In this document: piece after piece, positions 1-8,608 of the stretch
How the letters are laid out: each line of letters begins with the position of its first letter
Numbering within the stretch: position 1 is the stretch's first letter
From: Hyphomicrobiales bacterium
GTDB taxonomy: Bacteria > Pseudomonadota > Alphaproteobacteria > Rhizobiales > Xanthobacteraceae
DNA: 35,554 nt
NCBI GenBank assembly: GCA_021323775.1
Contig: JAJPKK010000286.1
Span: forward strand, 1 to 35,554
Direction of reading: 5' to 3'
Notes under the pieces: generated by a model
What the model was told of the DNA's origin: nothing
Database searches by the model: none
Seen by the model: only the letters and a program-made list of their open reading frames with translations
Translations under genes and position numbers: made by a program

Positions 1-71
1 CTGGGTGCCCCTTGAAGCGGGGCATGACACGCTTTCGATTCACCTATTCTCCGCGGTCTCCTAAGAGTCCG

Positions 72-230
72 CTATGAGTCGTTGCCGGTATCCGAGCCAA
101 CCGGTTTAAGGGCGACTGGCGGATCACTGCTCCTGGCATGTGACGGGAAATATCGTTCGACGATCAATACGCAAGCCAGGATCATCAACATTGAGCCCAT
201 CCAGATGAGTATAAGCTTTCTGGTGGTCAT
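72..230 (-). CDS. Predicted small single-pass membrane protein (52 aa)
   Basis: Reads as a 52-residue protein beginning MTTRKLILIW, with one hydrophobic helix at about residues 5-25 followed by ERYFPSHARSS and a short hydrophilic tail. The start is chosen because a strong Shine-Dalgarno (GGGAGG) lies about 8 nt upstream of the ATG. The basic N-terminus followed by the helix suggests an inner-membrane anchor with the tail in the periplasm, or an uncleaved signal. Beyond the stop, a hairpin (TGCCCC, 7-nt loop, GGGGCA) at 6-24 could end the transcript, but it lacks a clear T-run. I do not recognise a family. The ribosome-binding site and helix favour a real gene, but chance cannot be excluded at this length. 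Confidence 0.5.
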   Translation of the reverse strand: MTTRKLILIWMGSMLMILACVLIVERYFPSHARSSDPPVALKPVGSDTGNDS

Positions 231-707
231 GAGCCGATCCTCCCGCCAGGCCGCTTCGGCGCTGAACCTCTAGTGGACACCATCGAGCAGCGTCCGACAA
301 CCGTCGTCCGCTACCGAGAGCGCTTCGGCTGTCTCTCTGCGGCATCGTAGCGGCAGCCTGGTCACCTCCGTACGAATTGGCGCCGGGCAAATATCGGGCC
401 GCCGCGGGCGGATCAGAGAAGCGAAGGCGGGCAGGAGAGCTTTCGCCTTTGCGGGTCACACGGCGTGCCGCTCTCTCAGATCCGTGGGATCCTGGCAGGT
501 TGCGCTGGACGGCGCAGCGATTCCGCAGCGAATGGCGAGTATGGCATGACCCCGCGCAGGGCCGGTTGCGTGAGCCGCGCCGGGGACAGGCGGGTGCTTC
601 CCCAAACCAATGAATGGGATGCGCGCCGACCAGCCCCTATCTCGACGATCTCCGGGAGCTGGATTTTACGCGGCGGGGGCCGGCCGGCGTATACTGTGCA
701 AGCCCGC
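231..707. other. Intergenic stretch, no supportable gene
   Basis: About 480 bases. Open frames exist on both strands but their translations are arginine-, proline- and serine-rich with no recognisable domain, and none has a convincing ribosome-binding site. The leader of the 52-residue peptide occupies its left edge. Confidence 0.6.
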
Positions 708-977
708 TCAGCTTTGACGTTTTCGGGGTCTACGTTTGCCCGGCAGCGGTTCACCGGTCGGACCGAGTGCGGGATTGTAGAATTGATTTCGTATGCACTG
801 GCCGCCAAACCCCCGATTCCTTCCGTCCTGCGCACATTGCTCCCGGCTCGTAAAGACGCACTCAACGCCTCTGGTCTCTCCAATGACGCACCACGGATAG
901 TTTACCGCCGCGCGCACATTCCCCGACACAGCGAACAATGCAGACAAGGCCAACCCGGCCGTCATCAGCTTCCTCAT
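708..977 (-). CDS. DUF3551 family secreted small protein
   Basis: An 89-residue protein with a signal peptide (MRKLMTAGLALSALFAVSGN, cut probably after VRA) and a short mature part with four cysteines: YPWCVIG, VECVFTS, EQCAQDG and GQCIRNQF. The pattern PWC...C.(Y/F)...EQC.....G....C..N is that of DUF3551, a family abundant and multi-copy in Bradyrhizobium and relatives. Two disulphides are likely in the periplasm. The basic tail (GKRRPRKRQS) is common in the family. A purine-rich ribosome-binding site (GGGGGAGAGG) precedes the ATG. Function is unknown. It stands alone, with about 200 bases to the M48 gene. Confidence 0.8.
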   Translation of the reverse strand: MRKLMTAGLALSALFAVSGNVRAAVNYPWCVIGETRGVECVFTSREQCAQDGRNRGFGGQCIRNQFYNPALGPTGEPLPGKRRPRKRQS

Positions 978-1175
978 GTTCCTCTCCCCCTTCCGATAAT
1001 TCTAATCGCGATGCCGACCGTGGGCTCCCAAGACCCGCGGTCCGGCACTATGTTCCCCTATCCCCAATAGCCGGAACGGAAAAGCGGTCCTGTGGCGAAT
1101 ATTGCGGGTGTGTTGCAAAACAGACACTGCAGTGGCGGCGCTCGACCTATTCGTCTGCCGTGAGGACGATCCTCC

Positions 1176-2435
1176 TCAATGGCGCCGCTCGCCCCATGGC
1201 CCCGCCGGCCGGTCGCGATCTTGCGGCGCTGTCGGCGGCCCGTCGAGATCAATCGGCGGCCGATCGGGTAGGAACGGCCGCGGCGACGCCGGCTCCGGCG
1301 CAGGCTGTCGGGCTGGCGTATCTGGCTGCGTTTGGGGCTGGGGGGCCCACGGCTCGGCTGCGCTGCCCCAGGGACCGGCCTGCTCGCCGTCTGGCCCGCG
1401 CTGCTGCTGCCGATAGGCGTCCGCCTGCGTGTCTTCCACCGGACCCGGCAGCGCCAGCGGGCCGGGATCGTGCCCGCCCATCACCTCGACCAGCGCTTTG
1501 ATGCGCGCCTCGATCGACGGATGGGTCGAAAACAGGTCGGTGAATTCTTCACGCGGATTGTCGACGCACATTTCCATGACGGCGGAAGTCGCGCCGGCAA
1601 GCTCGCCGCGGCCCTCGATCTTGCGCAGCGCCATGATCATGGCGTCAGGGTTCTTGGTGAGCTCGACCGAGCCGGCGTCGGCGAGAAATTCCCGCGAGCG
1701 CGACAATGCAAACCGGATCACGCTCGACAGCAGCCAGGCGACCGCCACCAGCACGACCGCGATCACAACGGCGATGAAATTCCCGCCCCTGCCCCGATCG
1801 CTCTCGCCGTCGCCCGGCCGCCGCCCCCGGAAGCCGCCGTAGAACCGCAGACGGAAGAACAGCTCGGCGAAGAACGCGATCGCGCCCGCGATGATCACCG
1901 CAATGACCAGCAGGCGCACGTCGCCGTTGCGGATGTGCGTGAGTTCGTGCCCGAGCACCGCCTCAAGCTCGGCATCGTCGAGCGCCGCCAGCAGTCCGGA
2001 CGTTACCGTGATGGCGTACTGCCTCTGGTTCATGCCGGTCGTGAAGGCATTGAGCGCGCCGCTCTCCATCAACTTGAGCTTCGGCATGGTGATGCCGCGC
2101 GAGATGCAGAGATTTTCCAGGAGACTGTAGAGGCGCGGATTCCCGGCGCGGCTCACCTCGCGCCCGCCCGTCAAAAGATCAATCATCGTCTGGTGGAAAT
2201 AATAAGCAATGACGATCCATACGGCGGTCCCGACGGTCGCCAGCGGGGCGGCCGCGATGAGATCCTGCCACGCTTTGCGCGCAAGATATTGCAGCGAAGC
2301 ATTGTAGGACATCGCCTCGCCGGCGAGCGCGCCGGCGTAGATTAGCAGATATACGAGCGCGAACAGGCCCGCCAGGAGCGCGATCGAACGCCGCTTGTTG
2401 GATTCGATGTGGCTGTAAAGCCCGTAGGCCGCCAT
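1176..2435 (-). CDS. M48 family (HtpX-like) membrane zinc metalloprotease
   Basis: A 419-residue integral membrane protease of the HtpX/Ste24 type. Transmembrane segments lie near residues 18-38, 62-80, 174-195 and 221-240. The zinc motif HELTH is at 163-167 and the third ligand is probably the Glu of SREFLADAGS (about 249). The family degrades damaged or misfolded membrane proteins at the cytoplasmic face. The last 90 or so residues form a Pro/Gln/Asp-rich low-complexity tail not part of the peptidase core. It starts two bases after the lemA stop, so the two are almost certainly co-transcribed and translationally coupled. LemA-M48 pairs are widespread in bacteria. It is not clear whether this is the housekeeping htpX or a paralogue, so no symbol is given. 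Confidence 0.88.
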   Translation of the reverse strand: MAAYGLYSHIESNKRRSIALLAGLFALVYLLIYAGALAGEAMSYNASLQYLARKAWQDLIAAAPLATVGTAVWIVIAYYFHQTMIDLLTGGREVSRAGNPRLYSLLENLCISRGITMPKLKLMESGALNAFTTGMNQRQYAITVTSGLLAALDDAELEAVLGHELTHIRNGDVRLLVIAVIIAGAIAFFAELFFRLRFYGGFRGRRPGDGESDRGRGGNFIAVVIAVVLVAVAWLLSSVIRFALSRSREFLADAGSVELTKNPDAMIMALRKIEGRGELAGATSAVMEMCVDNPREEFTDLFSTHPSIEARIKALVEVMGGHDPGPLALPGPVEDTQADAYRQQQRGPDGEQAGPWGSAAEPWAPQPQTQPDTPARQPAPEPASPRPFLPDRPPIDLDGPPTAPQDRDRPAGPWGERRH

Positions 2436-2437
2436 GA

Positions 2438-3001
2438 CTAAAACTTCACCTGCGGCGCCTCCGCGACGGTCTTGCGCTCCTCGCCGAGATCGAAGAATTG
2501 TCTGGCGGTGAATCCGAACGAGGCGGCAAACAGCGCGGCCGGGAACTGCGCAATGCGGGCATTGTATTCGCTCACCGCGTTATTGAAGAAGCGGCGGGCG
2601 GCGGCGATCTTGTTTTCGATGTCCGTAAGCTCGGCCTGCAGTTGCTGGAAATTCGCGTTGGCTTTGAGATCGGGATAGGCCTCCGACAGCGCAATCAGGC
2701 GCCCAAGCGCACCTGAGAGCTGCTGCTCGGCCGCCGCCTGGGCCTCCGGGCCCCGCGCCGCCACAGCGGCATTGCGAGCCGCAATCACCGCCTCAAGGGT
2801 GCCGCGCTCGTGCGCTGCGTAGCCCTTCACGGTCTCCACCAGATTGGGAATGAGATCGTGGCGCTGGCGCAATTGGACATCGATGTCGGCGAACGCCTGA
2901 CTGACCCGCTGCCCCATGGCGACGAGGCCGTTATAGACGCTGATGACCCACGCCACGATCACCACGATGACGCCGACGATGATCCAGCCGGTTGTAGACA
3001 T
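2438..3001 (-). CDS. LemA family protein
   Basis: A 187-residue protein with an N-terminal transmembrane helix (WIIVGVIVVIVAWVISVYN) followed by a long helical domain carrying the family hallmarks YNGLV, RRHDLIPNLVETVKGYA-like (here QRHDLIPNLVETV), ARNAA and LKANANFQQLQAELT. The ATG at 3001 is chosen over an upstream one because GAGGGAG sits just before it and the hydrophobic helix then begins directly. LemA proteins have an extended helical bundle outside the inner membrane; their role is poorly known but they recur beside M48 proteases, as here with a 2-nt gap. It is the first gene of this two-gene operon. Confidence 0.9.
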   Translation of the reverse strand: MSTTGWIIVGVIVVIVAWVISVYNGLVAMGQRVSQAFADIDVQLRQRHDLIPNLVETVKGYAAHERGTLEAVIAARNAAVAARGPEAQAAAEQQLSGALGRLIALSEAYPDLKANANFQQLQAELTDIENKIAAARRFFNNAVSEYNARIAQFPAALFAASFGFTARQFFDLGEERKTVAEAPQVKF

Positions 3002-3149
3002 ATCGTGCTCCCTCGTCGCCTCGTTCCCCGAGCGCGCCACTGCGGCGACTCGACCATCACCCCGCGAAGCGATGCCGAATCATAGCGGCGCGCCCGTTGA
3101 AAATCGCCCCTTAAGTTGTGGCGCGGTGTTTCGAGCGGTTACTGTTGAT

Positions 3150-4163
3150 TTATTGTGACACGCTGTCGCCCCATCGCCATGATTTGCGTCGCCGATAGGC
3201 GCCGAGGTCGCGCCGCGCTGCGACATCCGTCACAACGCCTCTCTCTGTGCACAGTTTCGCCGTGATGGCGCCTTTGGTGATCTTCGGCGGCGCCAGCACC
3301 CGGGCGCCGAGCGACGGCGGTTTGGCGCGGGAGAGCACCACGTAGGAGAATTTCTCGTCCTCGAATGGCGCGTCGACGCCCTTGATGCGCAGGTGATCGC
3401 GCGAACGCGGCAGCCTCTGGGCGAAATGACACCAGTCAGGCGGGCGCAGCGCGCACGGACGCTCATGCGGACACGGCGCCGCCACATGGGCGCCGGCGGC
3501 AATAAGTTCGCCGCGCATCTGCAATATGCGCCGATAACCTTCAGGCGTACCGGGCAAGGTGACGACCAGCGCGCCGGCGGTCGCGGCCCAAAGCAGTTGC
3601 GCGAACCGTGCAAGCTCGTCGCCGGCGATCTCCCCTGCCAGGTAGCTCGCGACGACAAGGTCAGCAGGTTCGGTCCCGGCAAGCATCACGAGCGCGTCGC
3701 CGTGCGAATAAGATTGTCTGTGAACGACTTGCTGCAGCGTTTCGCTGCCCGCCTCGCCCATCAGGGTCAGGCCCAAGTTCCGCAAGGACGCATTGGCATC
3801 GATGAGGCGAATATCGGCAAGGATTTCGAATGCCGCAACCGCTGCGAACGCGGCCGTTCCGGGGCCGGCGCCGATATCCAGCATGGTGCGCGGCTGGAAT
3901 GCCGGCAGCGTCTCACGCATCGCATTGAAAACCGCCGTTGCGGCTGCATAAGTGGCGGGCATGCGGGCGAAGGCGTAGGCGAGTGCGTCGTCGCTCGTTA
4001 GGATCGCCTGCGATCCGCCGCCTGCCCGATAGCTCTGCGACTGCGCCGCGGCCCGTTCGGCGATCATGTTGCGCGACATGCGGTGTGCGAGCTTGCCGAG
4101 CCCGGCCTTGAGGTCCGGCGGCAGATCGGGCGGGATGCGTGTCGGCGGGGCTTGCGCGTCCAT
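3150..4163 (-). CDS. Rsm22-like small-ribosomal-subunit methyltransferase
   Basis: A 337-residue protein (start MDAQAPP, preceded by GGAG). The SAM-binding motif I, MLDIGAGPGTAAFAA, is at about 94-108, followed by an acidic motif II (LIDANASL). The C-terminal third has a cysteine-rich patch, CPHERPC then DWCHF, and PRSRDH; in the Rsm22 family this region is thought to bind an Fe-S cluster or zinc. The ending YRRRKSWRWGDS fits the alphaproteobacterial members. Family knowledge places it with mitochondrial Rsm22/METTL17, linked to assembly of the small ribosomal subunit; the bacterial target is not established. It lies downstream of smc on the same strand, separated by 280 bases holding a toxin-antitoxin relic. 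Confidence 0.85.
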   Translation of the reverse strand: MDAQAPPTRIPPDLPPDLKAGLGKLAHRMSRNMIAERAAAQSQSYRAGGGSQAILTSDDALAYAFARMPATYAAATAVFNAMRETLPAFQPRTMLDIGAGPGTAAFAAVAAFEILADIRLIDANASLRNLGLTLMGEAGSETLQQVVHRQSYSHGDALVMLAGTEPADLVVASYLAGEIAGDELARFAQLLWAATAGALVVTLPGTPEGYRRILQMRGELIAAGAHVAAPCPHERPCALRPPDWCHFAQRLPRSRDHLRIKGVDAPFEDEKFSYVVLSRAKPPSLGARVLAPPKITKGAITAKLCTERGVVTDVAARRDLGAYRRRKSWRWGDSVSQ

Positions 4164-4247
4164 GATTTCTCCAGTCCAGCAGCTATAGTTGTGATTTTGT
4201 CCGGAATATTCAAAACGGCTCAACGCGCCCGCCGCCCCCGCGGCGGT

Positions 4248-4403
4248 ACCGAAGAGCAGCTCGCCGATCGGCCGACTTTCACGCTCGATGATGAAAGCTG
4301 GGATGCCTTCTTGACTGCGCTTGACGCATTGCCGCGTCGCCGTGCACGCCTTGACCGGCTATTTCGTGAGCCTTCGGTATCCAATCGCCAAGGCGACTTG
4401 TGA
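4248..4403 (+). pseudogene. DUF1778 (TacA-type) antitoxin C-terminal relic
   Basis: Read on the plus strand, this segment encodes a string very like the C-terminal toxin-wrapping part of DUF1778 antitoxins: LADRPTFTLDDESWDAF, LTALDALP, then RLDRLFREPSV and a stop. The usual N-terminal ribbon-helix-helix DNA-binding half is absent; the frame upstream reads through the antisense of the Rsm22-like gene. From 4400 a GTG overlapping the stop opens a frame reading VTASAPEDRSHSC, which resembles the first residues of the partner GNAT toxin (usually near T.SAPE.L...H), but it runs into the end of smc after about 15 codons. I infer the relic of a TacAT-like toxin-antitoxin locus trapped between smc and the Rsm22-like gene. 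Confidence 0.6.
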
Positions 4404-4443
4404 CGGCTTCAGCGCCCGAGGACCGATCCCATTCTTGCGAACG

Positions 4444-7400
4444 TTACGCCACCGCCTCACGTATCTTCACAGCGCCTTCGAGGTCGACCGAAACGAGCTG
4501 CGACACGCCGCGCTCCGCCATGGTGACGCCGAACAGGCGGTTCATCCGGGCCATGGTGATCGGATTGTGGGTGATGATGATGAAGCGAGTCTCGGTCGAT
4601 TTCGCCATCTGGTCCAGAAGGTCGCAGAAGCGATCGACATTGTGATCGTCAAGCGGCGCGTCCACCTCGTCGAGCACGCAGATCGGCGCCGGATTGGTGA
4701 GAAAGACCGCGAATATCAAAGCCAGTGCGGTGAGCGCCTGCTCGCCGCCAGACAGGAGTGACAGCGTCGCTGGTTTCTTGCCCGGCGGCCTGGCGAGGAT
4801 CTCAAGCCCCGCTTCCAGCGGGTCATCATTCTCGACGAGTTGCAGCTCTGCGGTTCCGCCCCCGAAAAGATCCGTGAACAGGCGCTCGAAATGACCTTTG
4901 ACCACCTCGAAAGAGCCGAGCAGCCGTTCGCGCGCCTCCCGATTGAGGCTCGCAATCCCCTGGCGCAGCCGCTTGATCGCCTCGACGAGATCGTCTCGCT
5001 CCGCCGTGAGGGTCGTATGCTGCGTCTCGACTTCGCGCAGTTCCTCCTCGGCGCGAAGATTGACCGCGCCGAGCCGCTCACGGTCGCGCTTGAGTTTTTC
5101 AAGCTCAGTCTCGGTGGCGGTCGCCTCGGGCAGAGGCGTGTCGGCCTCGAAACCGGCGAGCGCGGCCAGCGTTTCGGGCTCGGCCTCCAGAACCTCACGG
5201 ATCTCGGTCGCGAGGTCGAGGAGGCGGCGCCTGACCGCCTGATGGCGCTCCTCCGCACGCGCACAGGCTTCACGCGCGGCCGAAAGAGCTTCCAGCGCGG
5301 CGCGGGCGGCGCGGTCGGCGAGCGTCAGCGCATTTTCGCCTTCAGCGAGGCGGTCGGCGGCTTCACGGCGCGCGGCCTCGGCGTTCGCGATTTCACCCAT
5401 CAGGGCGTGGCGCTTGGCCTCGAATAGCTGCGGCGCGTCCGCAAGGCTCTCATGCTCGGCCCTCGCTTCCGCGAGACGCGTCTCGATCGTAGCGATCTGC
5501 GCTGCGGCGCTGTCGCGGCGCGCCCTCCAGTCCGCGGCTTCGGAATCGATCGCCGCGAGCCGTCGTTGCGTCAACTCAAGCTCGCGCGCAAGCGCCTGGG
5601 CTTCCGCGCGCACCTGGGCGAGCCGTCCGCGATCGTCCGCCACTCTGGTGCGCGCTTCGGCCAGCCGCAATTCGAGATCGGCGGTGGGCGGCAGAGCCTC
5701 TCGCGCTTCCGCAGCCGCAGCGCGAGCGGCGTCCGCTTCAGCAACAGCGGCGGTGAGCCTTGTCTGCGCTTCGAGGAGCGCGGAGCGGCGCGAAGTGATG
5801 CGGTTGAACTCGCGTTCGGCAGCGGCGTGGCGGTCGCGAGCGGCGTCGGCTTCGCGCTGCCGGTCGCGCCATCGCGTCCGAGCGGAATTCTCGGCATCGC
5901 GGGCCGCCGTGACTTCCGCCTCGGCCGTCGCCACGGACTCGCGTCGGATGTAGAGGTCGGCGCGCACGATGCGCAGCTCCGCCTCGATGTCGGCGAGCCG
6001 GTTGCGTCCCGCGAGACGGCGGGCGGCGCCGGTCGGCGCGTGGGCGGCGACCGCGTAGCCGTCCCAGCGCCACAAATCGCCTTCCAGCGAAACCAGCCGC
6101 TGTCCCGGCTTGAGTTCGCGCACCAGGCGGGCGCCATCGGCGCGGGTGACGACGCCGATCTGCTTCAATCGGCGCAGCATGGCGTCAGGCGCGGCAGCGA
6201 TGAAGCCGGACAACGGCTGCGCCCCTTCCGGCAACGCCGGATCGGTTGGATCAAGCGGCGCGCCGCCCCAATGCATCGGCGCCGAAGGCTCGACGGGAGC
6301 GTCGAGGTCATCTCCCAGCGCAGCGCCCAGCGCGGTTTCGTAACCCTTCTCCACCGTAAGCAGGTCGATTACGGGCGGCCACAGCTTTTTGTTGTCGACA
6401 TGCAGAACGCGGGCGAGAGTCTTGGCCTCCGTCTCCAGGCGATGGACATGGCGCTCTGCTTCGGCGAGGGGCTGTCGGGCCACGTCAAGGGCCTGACGGG
6501 CGGCGGAATGGGCGGCCTCCGCGCGGACGGCTTCTGAGTCTGCGGCCGTCACTGCGGATTGTGCCGCCGCTACAGCCGCCGCCAGCGCGTCGATATCGAC
6601 CGCGCTCACAGCGTCGGCCATTAGCTGGCCAAGCTCGGCCGTCACCTCGCCAAGCTCCCGTTCGAGGCGGACGCGGCGCGTTTCGTTGTCGCGGACCGCG
6701 AGGTCGAGCTGCGTACGCTTTGCCGTGAGGTCCGCGAGCGAGGCCGTGAGCTCGCCGAAGGTTTTTTCGCTTGCGGCGAGCGCGGCTTCGGCCGCCTTCG
6801 CGCGCTCCTCGATCCCGGCGCGCCGCTCCGCGCTGGCGGCGGCTTCGCGCGCAAGAGTCTCCTGCTCGGCAGATAAGCGCGTCAGCGCCCCGTCAGCGTC
6901 GGCCGATTGCTTGCGCTCGCGCTCGATATCAGTGCCGAGTTGGACGAGGCGCCGCTCAAGCTCGGCAATGCGCTCCTTGGCGCGCGCCTCCTCGCGCTCG
7001 AGGGCGTCGCGGGCATTGTTCAGCCGCGCCAGCGCCGCGGCGGCCGCGGCTTCGCCTTCGCGCAGTGCCGGCACATTGGCTGCTGCAACCGCCTGATTGG
7101 TGGCGGCGGTCGCCTGGGCGGCGGTGCACTCCGCAACCTCGCGAACGCTCGTCTCGTGGGCATGAGCAGCGTCCTCGACCTCGCCCTTTGCCCTGACGAG
7201 GCGCACATGGAACAGCGCCGCCTCGGTCTTGCGAACGCTTTGCGACAGCGCCCGATAGCGCATGGCCTGACGCGCCTGGCGCTTTAAGGCGTCGATCTGG
7301 CCCGACAGTTGACCGATCACGTCCTCAAGCCGGGCAAGATTTTGTTCGGCCGCGCGCAGCCGCAACTCTGCCTCATGACGCCGCGCATGCAGCCCCGAAA

Positions 7401-7908
7401 TGCCGGCGGCCTCTTCAAGCACGCGGCGGCGCTGTTCCGGCTTCGCTTGTATGATCTCGCCGATCCGGCCCTGATGCACAAGCGCCGGCGAGCGCGCGCC
7501 CGTGGACGCGTCGGCGAACAGCATCTGGACGTCGCGGGCTCGCACCTCGCGGCCGTTGACCCTGTAGGTCGATCCCTCCTCGCGTTCGATCCGGCGCGAC
7601 ACTTCAAGCGTGTCCTCGCCGTTGAAATGGGCTGGCGCCGTGCGCGAGGTGTTGTCGATCGTTATCGCGACTTCGGCGGTATTTCGCGCCGGCCGATTGC
7701 TGTTGCCCGAGAAAATGACATCGTCCATCCCGGCGGCGCGCATCGCCTTGTGCGACGCTTCGCCCATCACCCAGCGCAGCGCCTCGACAAGGTTCGATTT
7801 GCCGCAGCCGTTCGGCCCAACGACGCCCGTCAGGCCAGGCTCGATCATGAAATCGGCCGGTTCGACGAACGACTTGAAACCGATCAGACGCAGCCGTTTA
7901 AGTTTCAT
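4444..7908 (-). CDS. smc: Chromosome segregation ATPase SMC
   Basis: A 1154-residue SMC protein of full family length. Walker A (GPNGCGKSN) is at about 31-39, long coiled-coil arms rich in Ala/Glu/Arg fill roughly 165-500 and 680-950, and a hinge lies between near 510-650. The ABC signature (LSLLSGGEQALTALA) begins near 1049 and Walker B (PICVLDEVDAPLD) follows near 1075, with the D-loop behind it and a switch histidine in ITHNP. It acts with ScpA/ScpB to organise and segregate the chromosome. ATG 7908 is preferred over the adjacent upstream TTG; GGGAAGG lies about 8 nt upstream. Its base composition drives very long antisense open frames that should not be called. Confidence 0.97.
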   Translation of the reverse strand: MKLKRLRLIGFKSFVEPADFMIEPGLTGVVGPNGCGKSNLVEALRWVMGEASHKAMRAAGMDDVIFSGNSNRPARNTAEVAITIDNTSRTAPAHFNGEDTLEVSRRIEREEGSTYRVNGREVRARDVQMLFADASTGARSPALVHQGRIGEIIQAKPEQRRRVLEEAAGISGLHARRHEAELRLRAAEQNLARLEDVIGQLSGQIDALKRQARQAMRYRALSQSVRKTEAALFHVRLVRAKGEVEDAAHAHETSVREVAECTAAQATAATNQAVAAANVPALREGEAAAAAALARLNNARDALEREEARAKERIAELERRLVQLGTDIERERKQSADADGALTRLSAEQETLAREAAASAERRAGIEERAKAAEAALAASEKTFGELTASLADLTAKRTQLDLAVRDNETRRVRLERELGEVTAELGQLMADAVSAVDIDALAAAVAAAQSAVTAADSEAVRAEAAHSAARQALDVARQPLAEAERHVHRLETEAKTLARVLHVDNKKLWPPVIDLLTVEKGYETALGAALGDDLDAPVEPSAPMHWGGAPLDPTDPALPEGAQPLSGFIAAAPDAMLRRLKQIGVVTRADGARLVRELKPGQRLVSLEGDLWRWDGYAVAAHAPTGAARRLAGRNRLADIEAELRIVRADLYIRRESVATAEAEVTAARDAENSARTRWRDRQREADAARDRHAAAEREFNRITSRRSALLEAQTRLTAAVAEADAARAAAAEAREALPPTADLELRLAEARTRVADDRGRLAQVRAEAQALARELELTQRRLAAIDSEAADWRARRDSAAAQIATIETRLAEARAEHESLADAPQLFEAKRHALMGEIANAEAARREAADRLAEGENALTLADRAARAALEALSAAREACARAEERHQAVRRRLLDLATEIREVLEAEPETLAALAGFEADTPLPEATATETELEKLKRDRERLGAVNLRAEEELREVETQHTTLTAERDDLVEAIKRLRQGIASLNREARERLLGSFEVVKGHFERLFTDLFGGGTAELQLVENDDPLEAGLEILARPPGKKPATLSLLSGGEQALTALALIFAVFLTNPAPICVLDEVDAPLDDHNVDRFCDLLDQMAKSTETRFIIITHNPITMARMNRLFGVTMAERGVSQLVSVDLEGAVKIREAVA

Positions 7909-8608
7909 CAATGACCTTCCCGGCGCGGGCCGAAGGGCCGTCTGGTTGGCTTCGCGAAATAAGACTCTGCTTGTCGACTATGACCGCTAGAATCAAACGC
8001 CAGGTAAACGCTTTTGCGCGACAATGAAGAGGACGGCGGCGATCGGCAACGGGCGCGGAACGCTTTTCCAAAGCTTGTTGCCCCGCGCGATTACCTCAGG
8101 CTGACTGATTTGCCGATTCGTGTCGAGAGTCTTCACGGCGCCGAACTCAGGTTAACGCCGCGTTACCAAACATGAGCGGTCGTTGCGATTGCGGTCATAC
8201 CATGCCTTCGAACGAGGACTGCCGAACCAAAGTTACTCGGCATCCGAGTCCTGTTGGGACCCGCTGCAATCAGCGGGATACACATCCTGTTGGATATGAC
8301 TGTTGGATATGGGCGGGCGACCGCGCAGCAGTGAAGCCGCGATGCAATGAAATCCTGAAAAGGCGTCCCAATGCCCTTGTTTGAGTCAACGGGGAAGCTC
8401 TCTCCTCTCTTGCGCCCCGGCGAACCGGCTGTCCTGGGGGGAAGGCGTTACATTGTTACCCCGGATGGACGTTACCCCGGATGGACGCCGTCTTGTTCGA
8501 GGAAAAAGCAGGCGATCCAGACGCCAAAATGGCGACGCCAATGCAGCGGCCAGCTCGCATTACGGGACCGCGAAAAACGCGGCTCCTCCATCCGGGATAC
8601 AAGCCAGA
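7909..8608. other. 700-bp intergenic region with small repeats, no gene seen
   Basis: This is the leader of smc on the left and the downstream flank of the DsbA-like gene on the right. I found no gene. A plus frame at 8172-8384 encodes a cysteine-rich 70-residue string but has no ribosome-binding site or family signature. Local structure includes a 7-bp hairpin (CCCGCTG, CAAT, CAGCGGG) at about 8260-8277, an 11-base direct repeat (TGTTGGATATG) near 8288 and 8301, and a 16-bp tandem duplication at 8455-8486. The smc promoter should lie in the first 150 bases, but I could not pick a confident one. Confidence 0.6.
8455..8486. repeat. Tandem duplication, 2 x 16 bp
   Basis: Two perfect adjacent copies of GTTACCCCGGATGGAC. 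They lie in noncoding sequence about 120 bases beyond the stop of the DsbA-like gene. This is most simply a slippage duplication; the unit has no dyad symmetry that would suggest an operator. Confidence 0.85.

Noticed and set aside
1332-2345. 337-codon plus-strand open frame opposite the M48 protease
   Set aside because: Antisense shadow of a GC-rich gene; Arg/Gln/His-rich translation with no domain, while the opposite strand carries a full metalloprotease.
5452-6537. 361-codon plus-strand open frame opposite smc
   Set aside because: Composition-driven shadow of the Ala/Glu/Arg-rich SMC coiled coil; no ribosome-binding site or domain.
8172-8384. Cysteine-rich 70-codon frame in the smc / DsbA-like gap
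   Set aside because: No Shine-Dalgarno, no signal peptide and irregular cysteine spacing; most likely chance.
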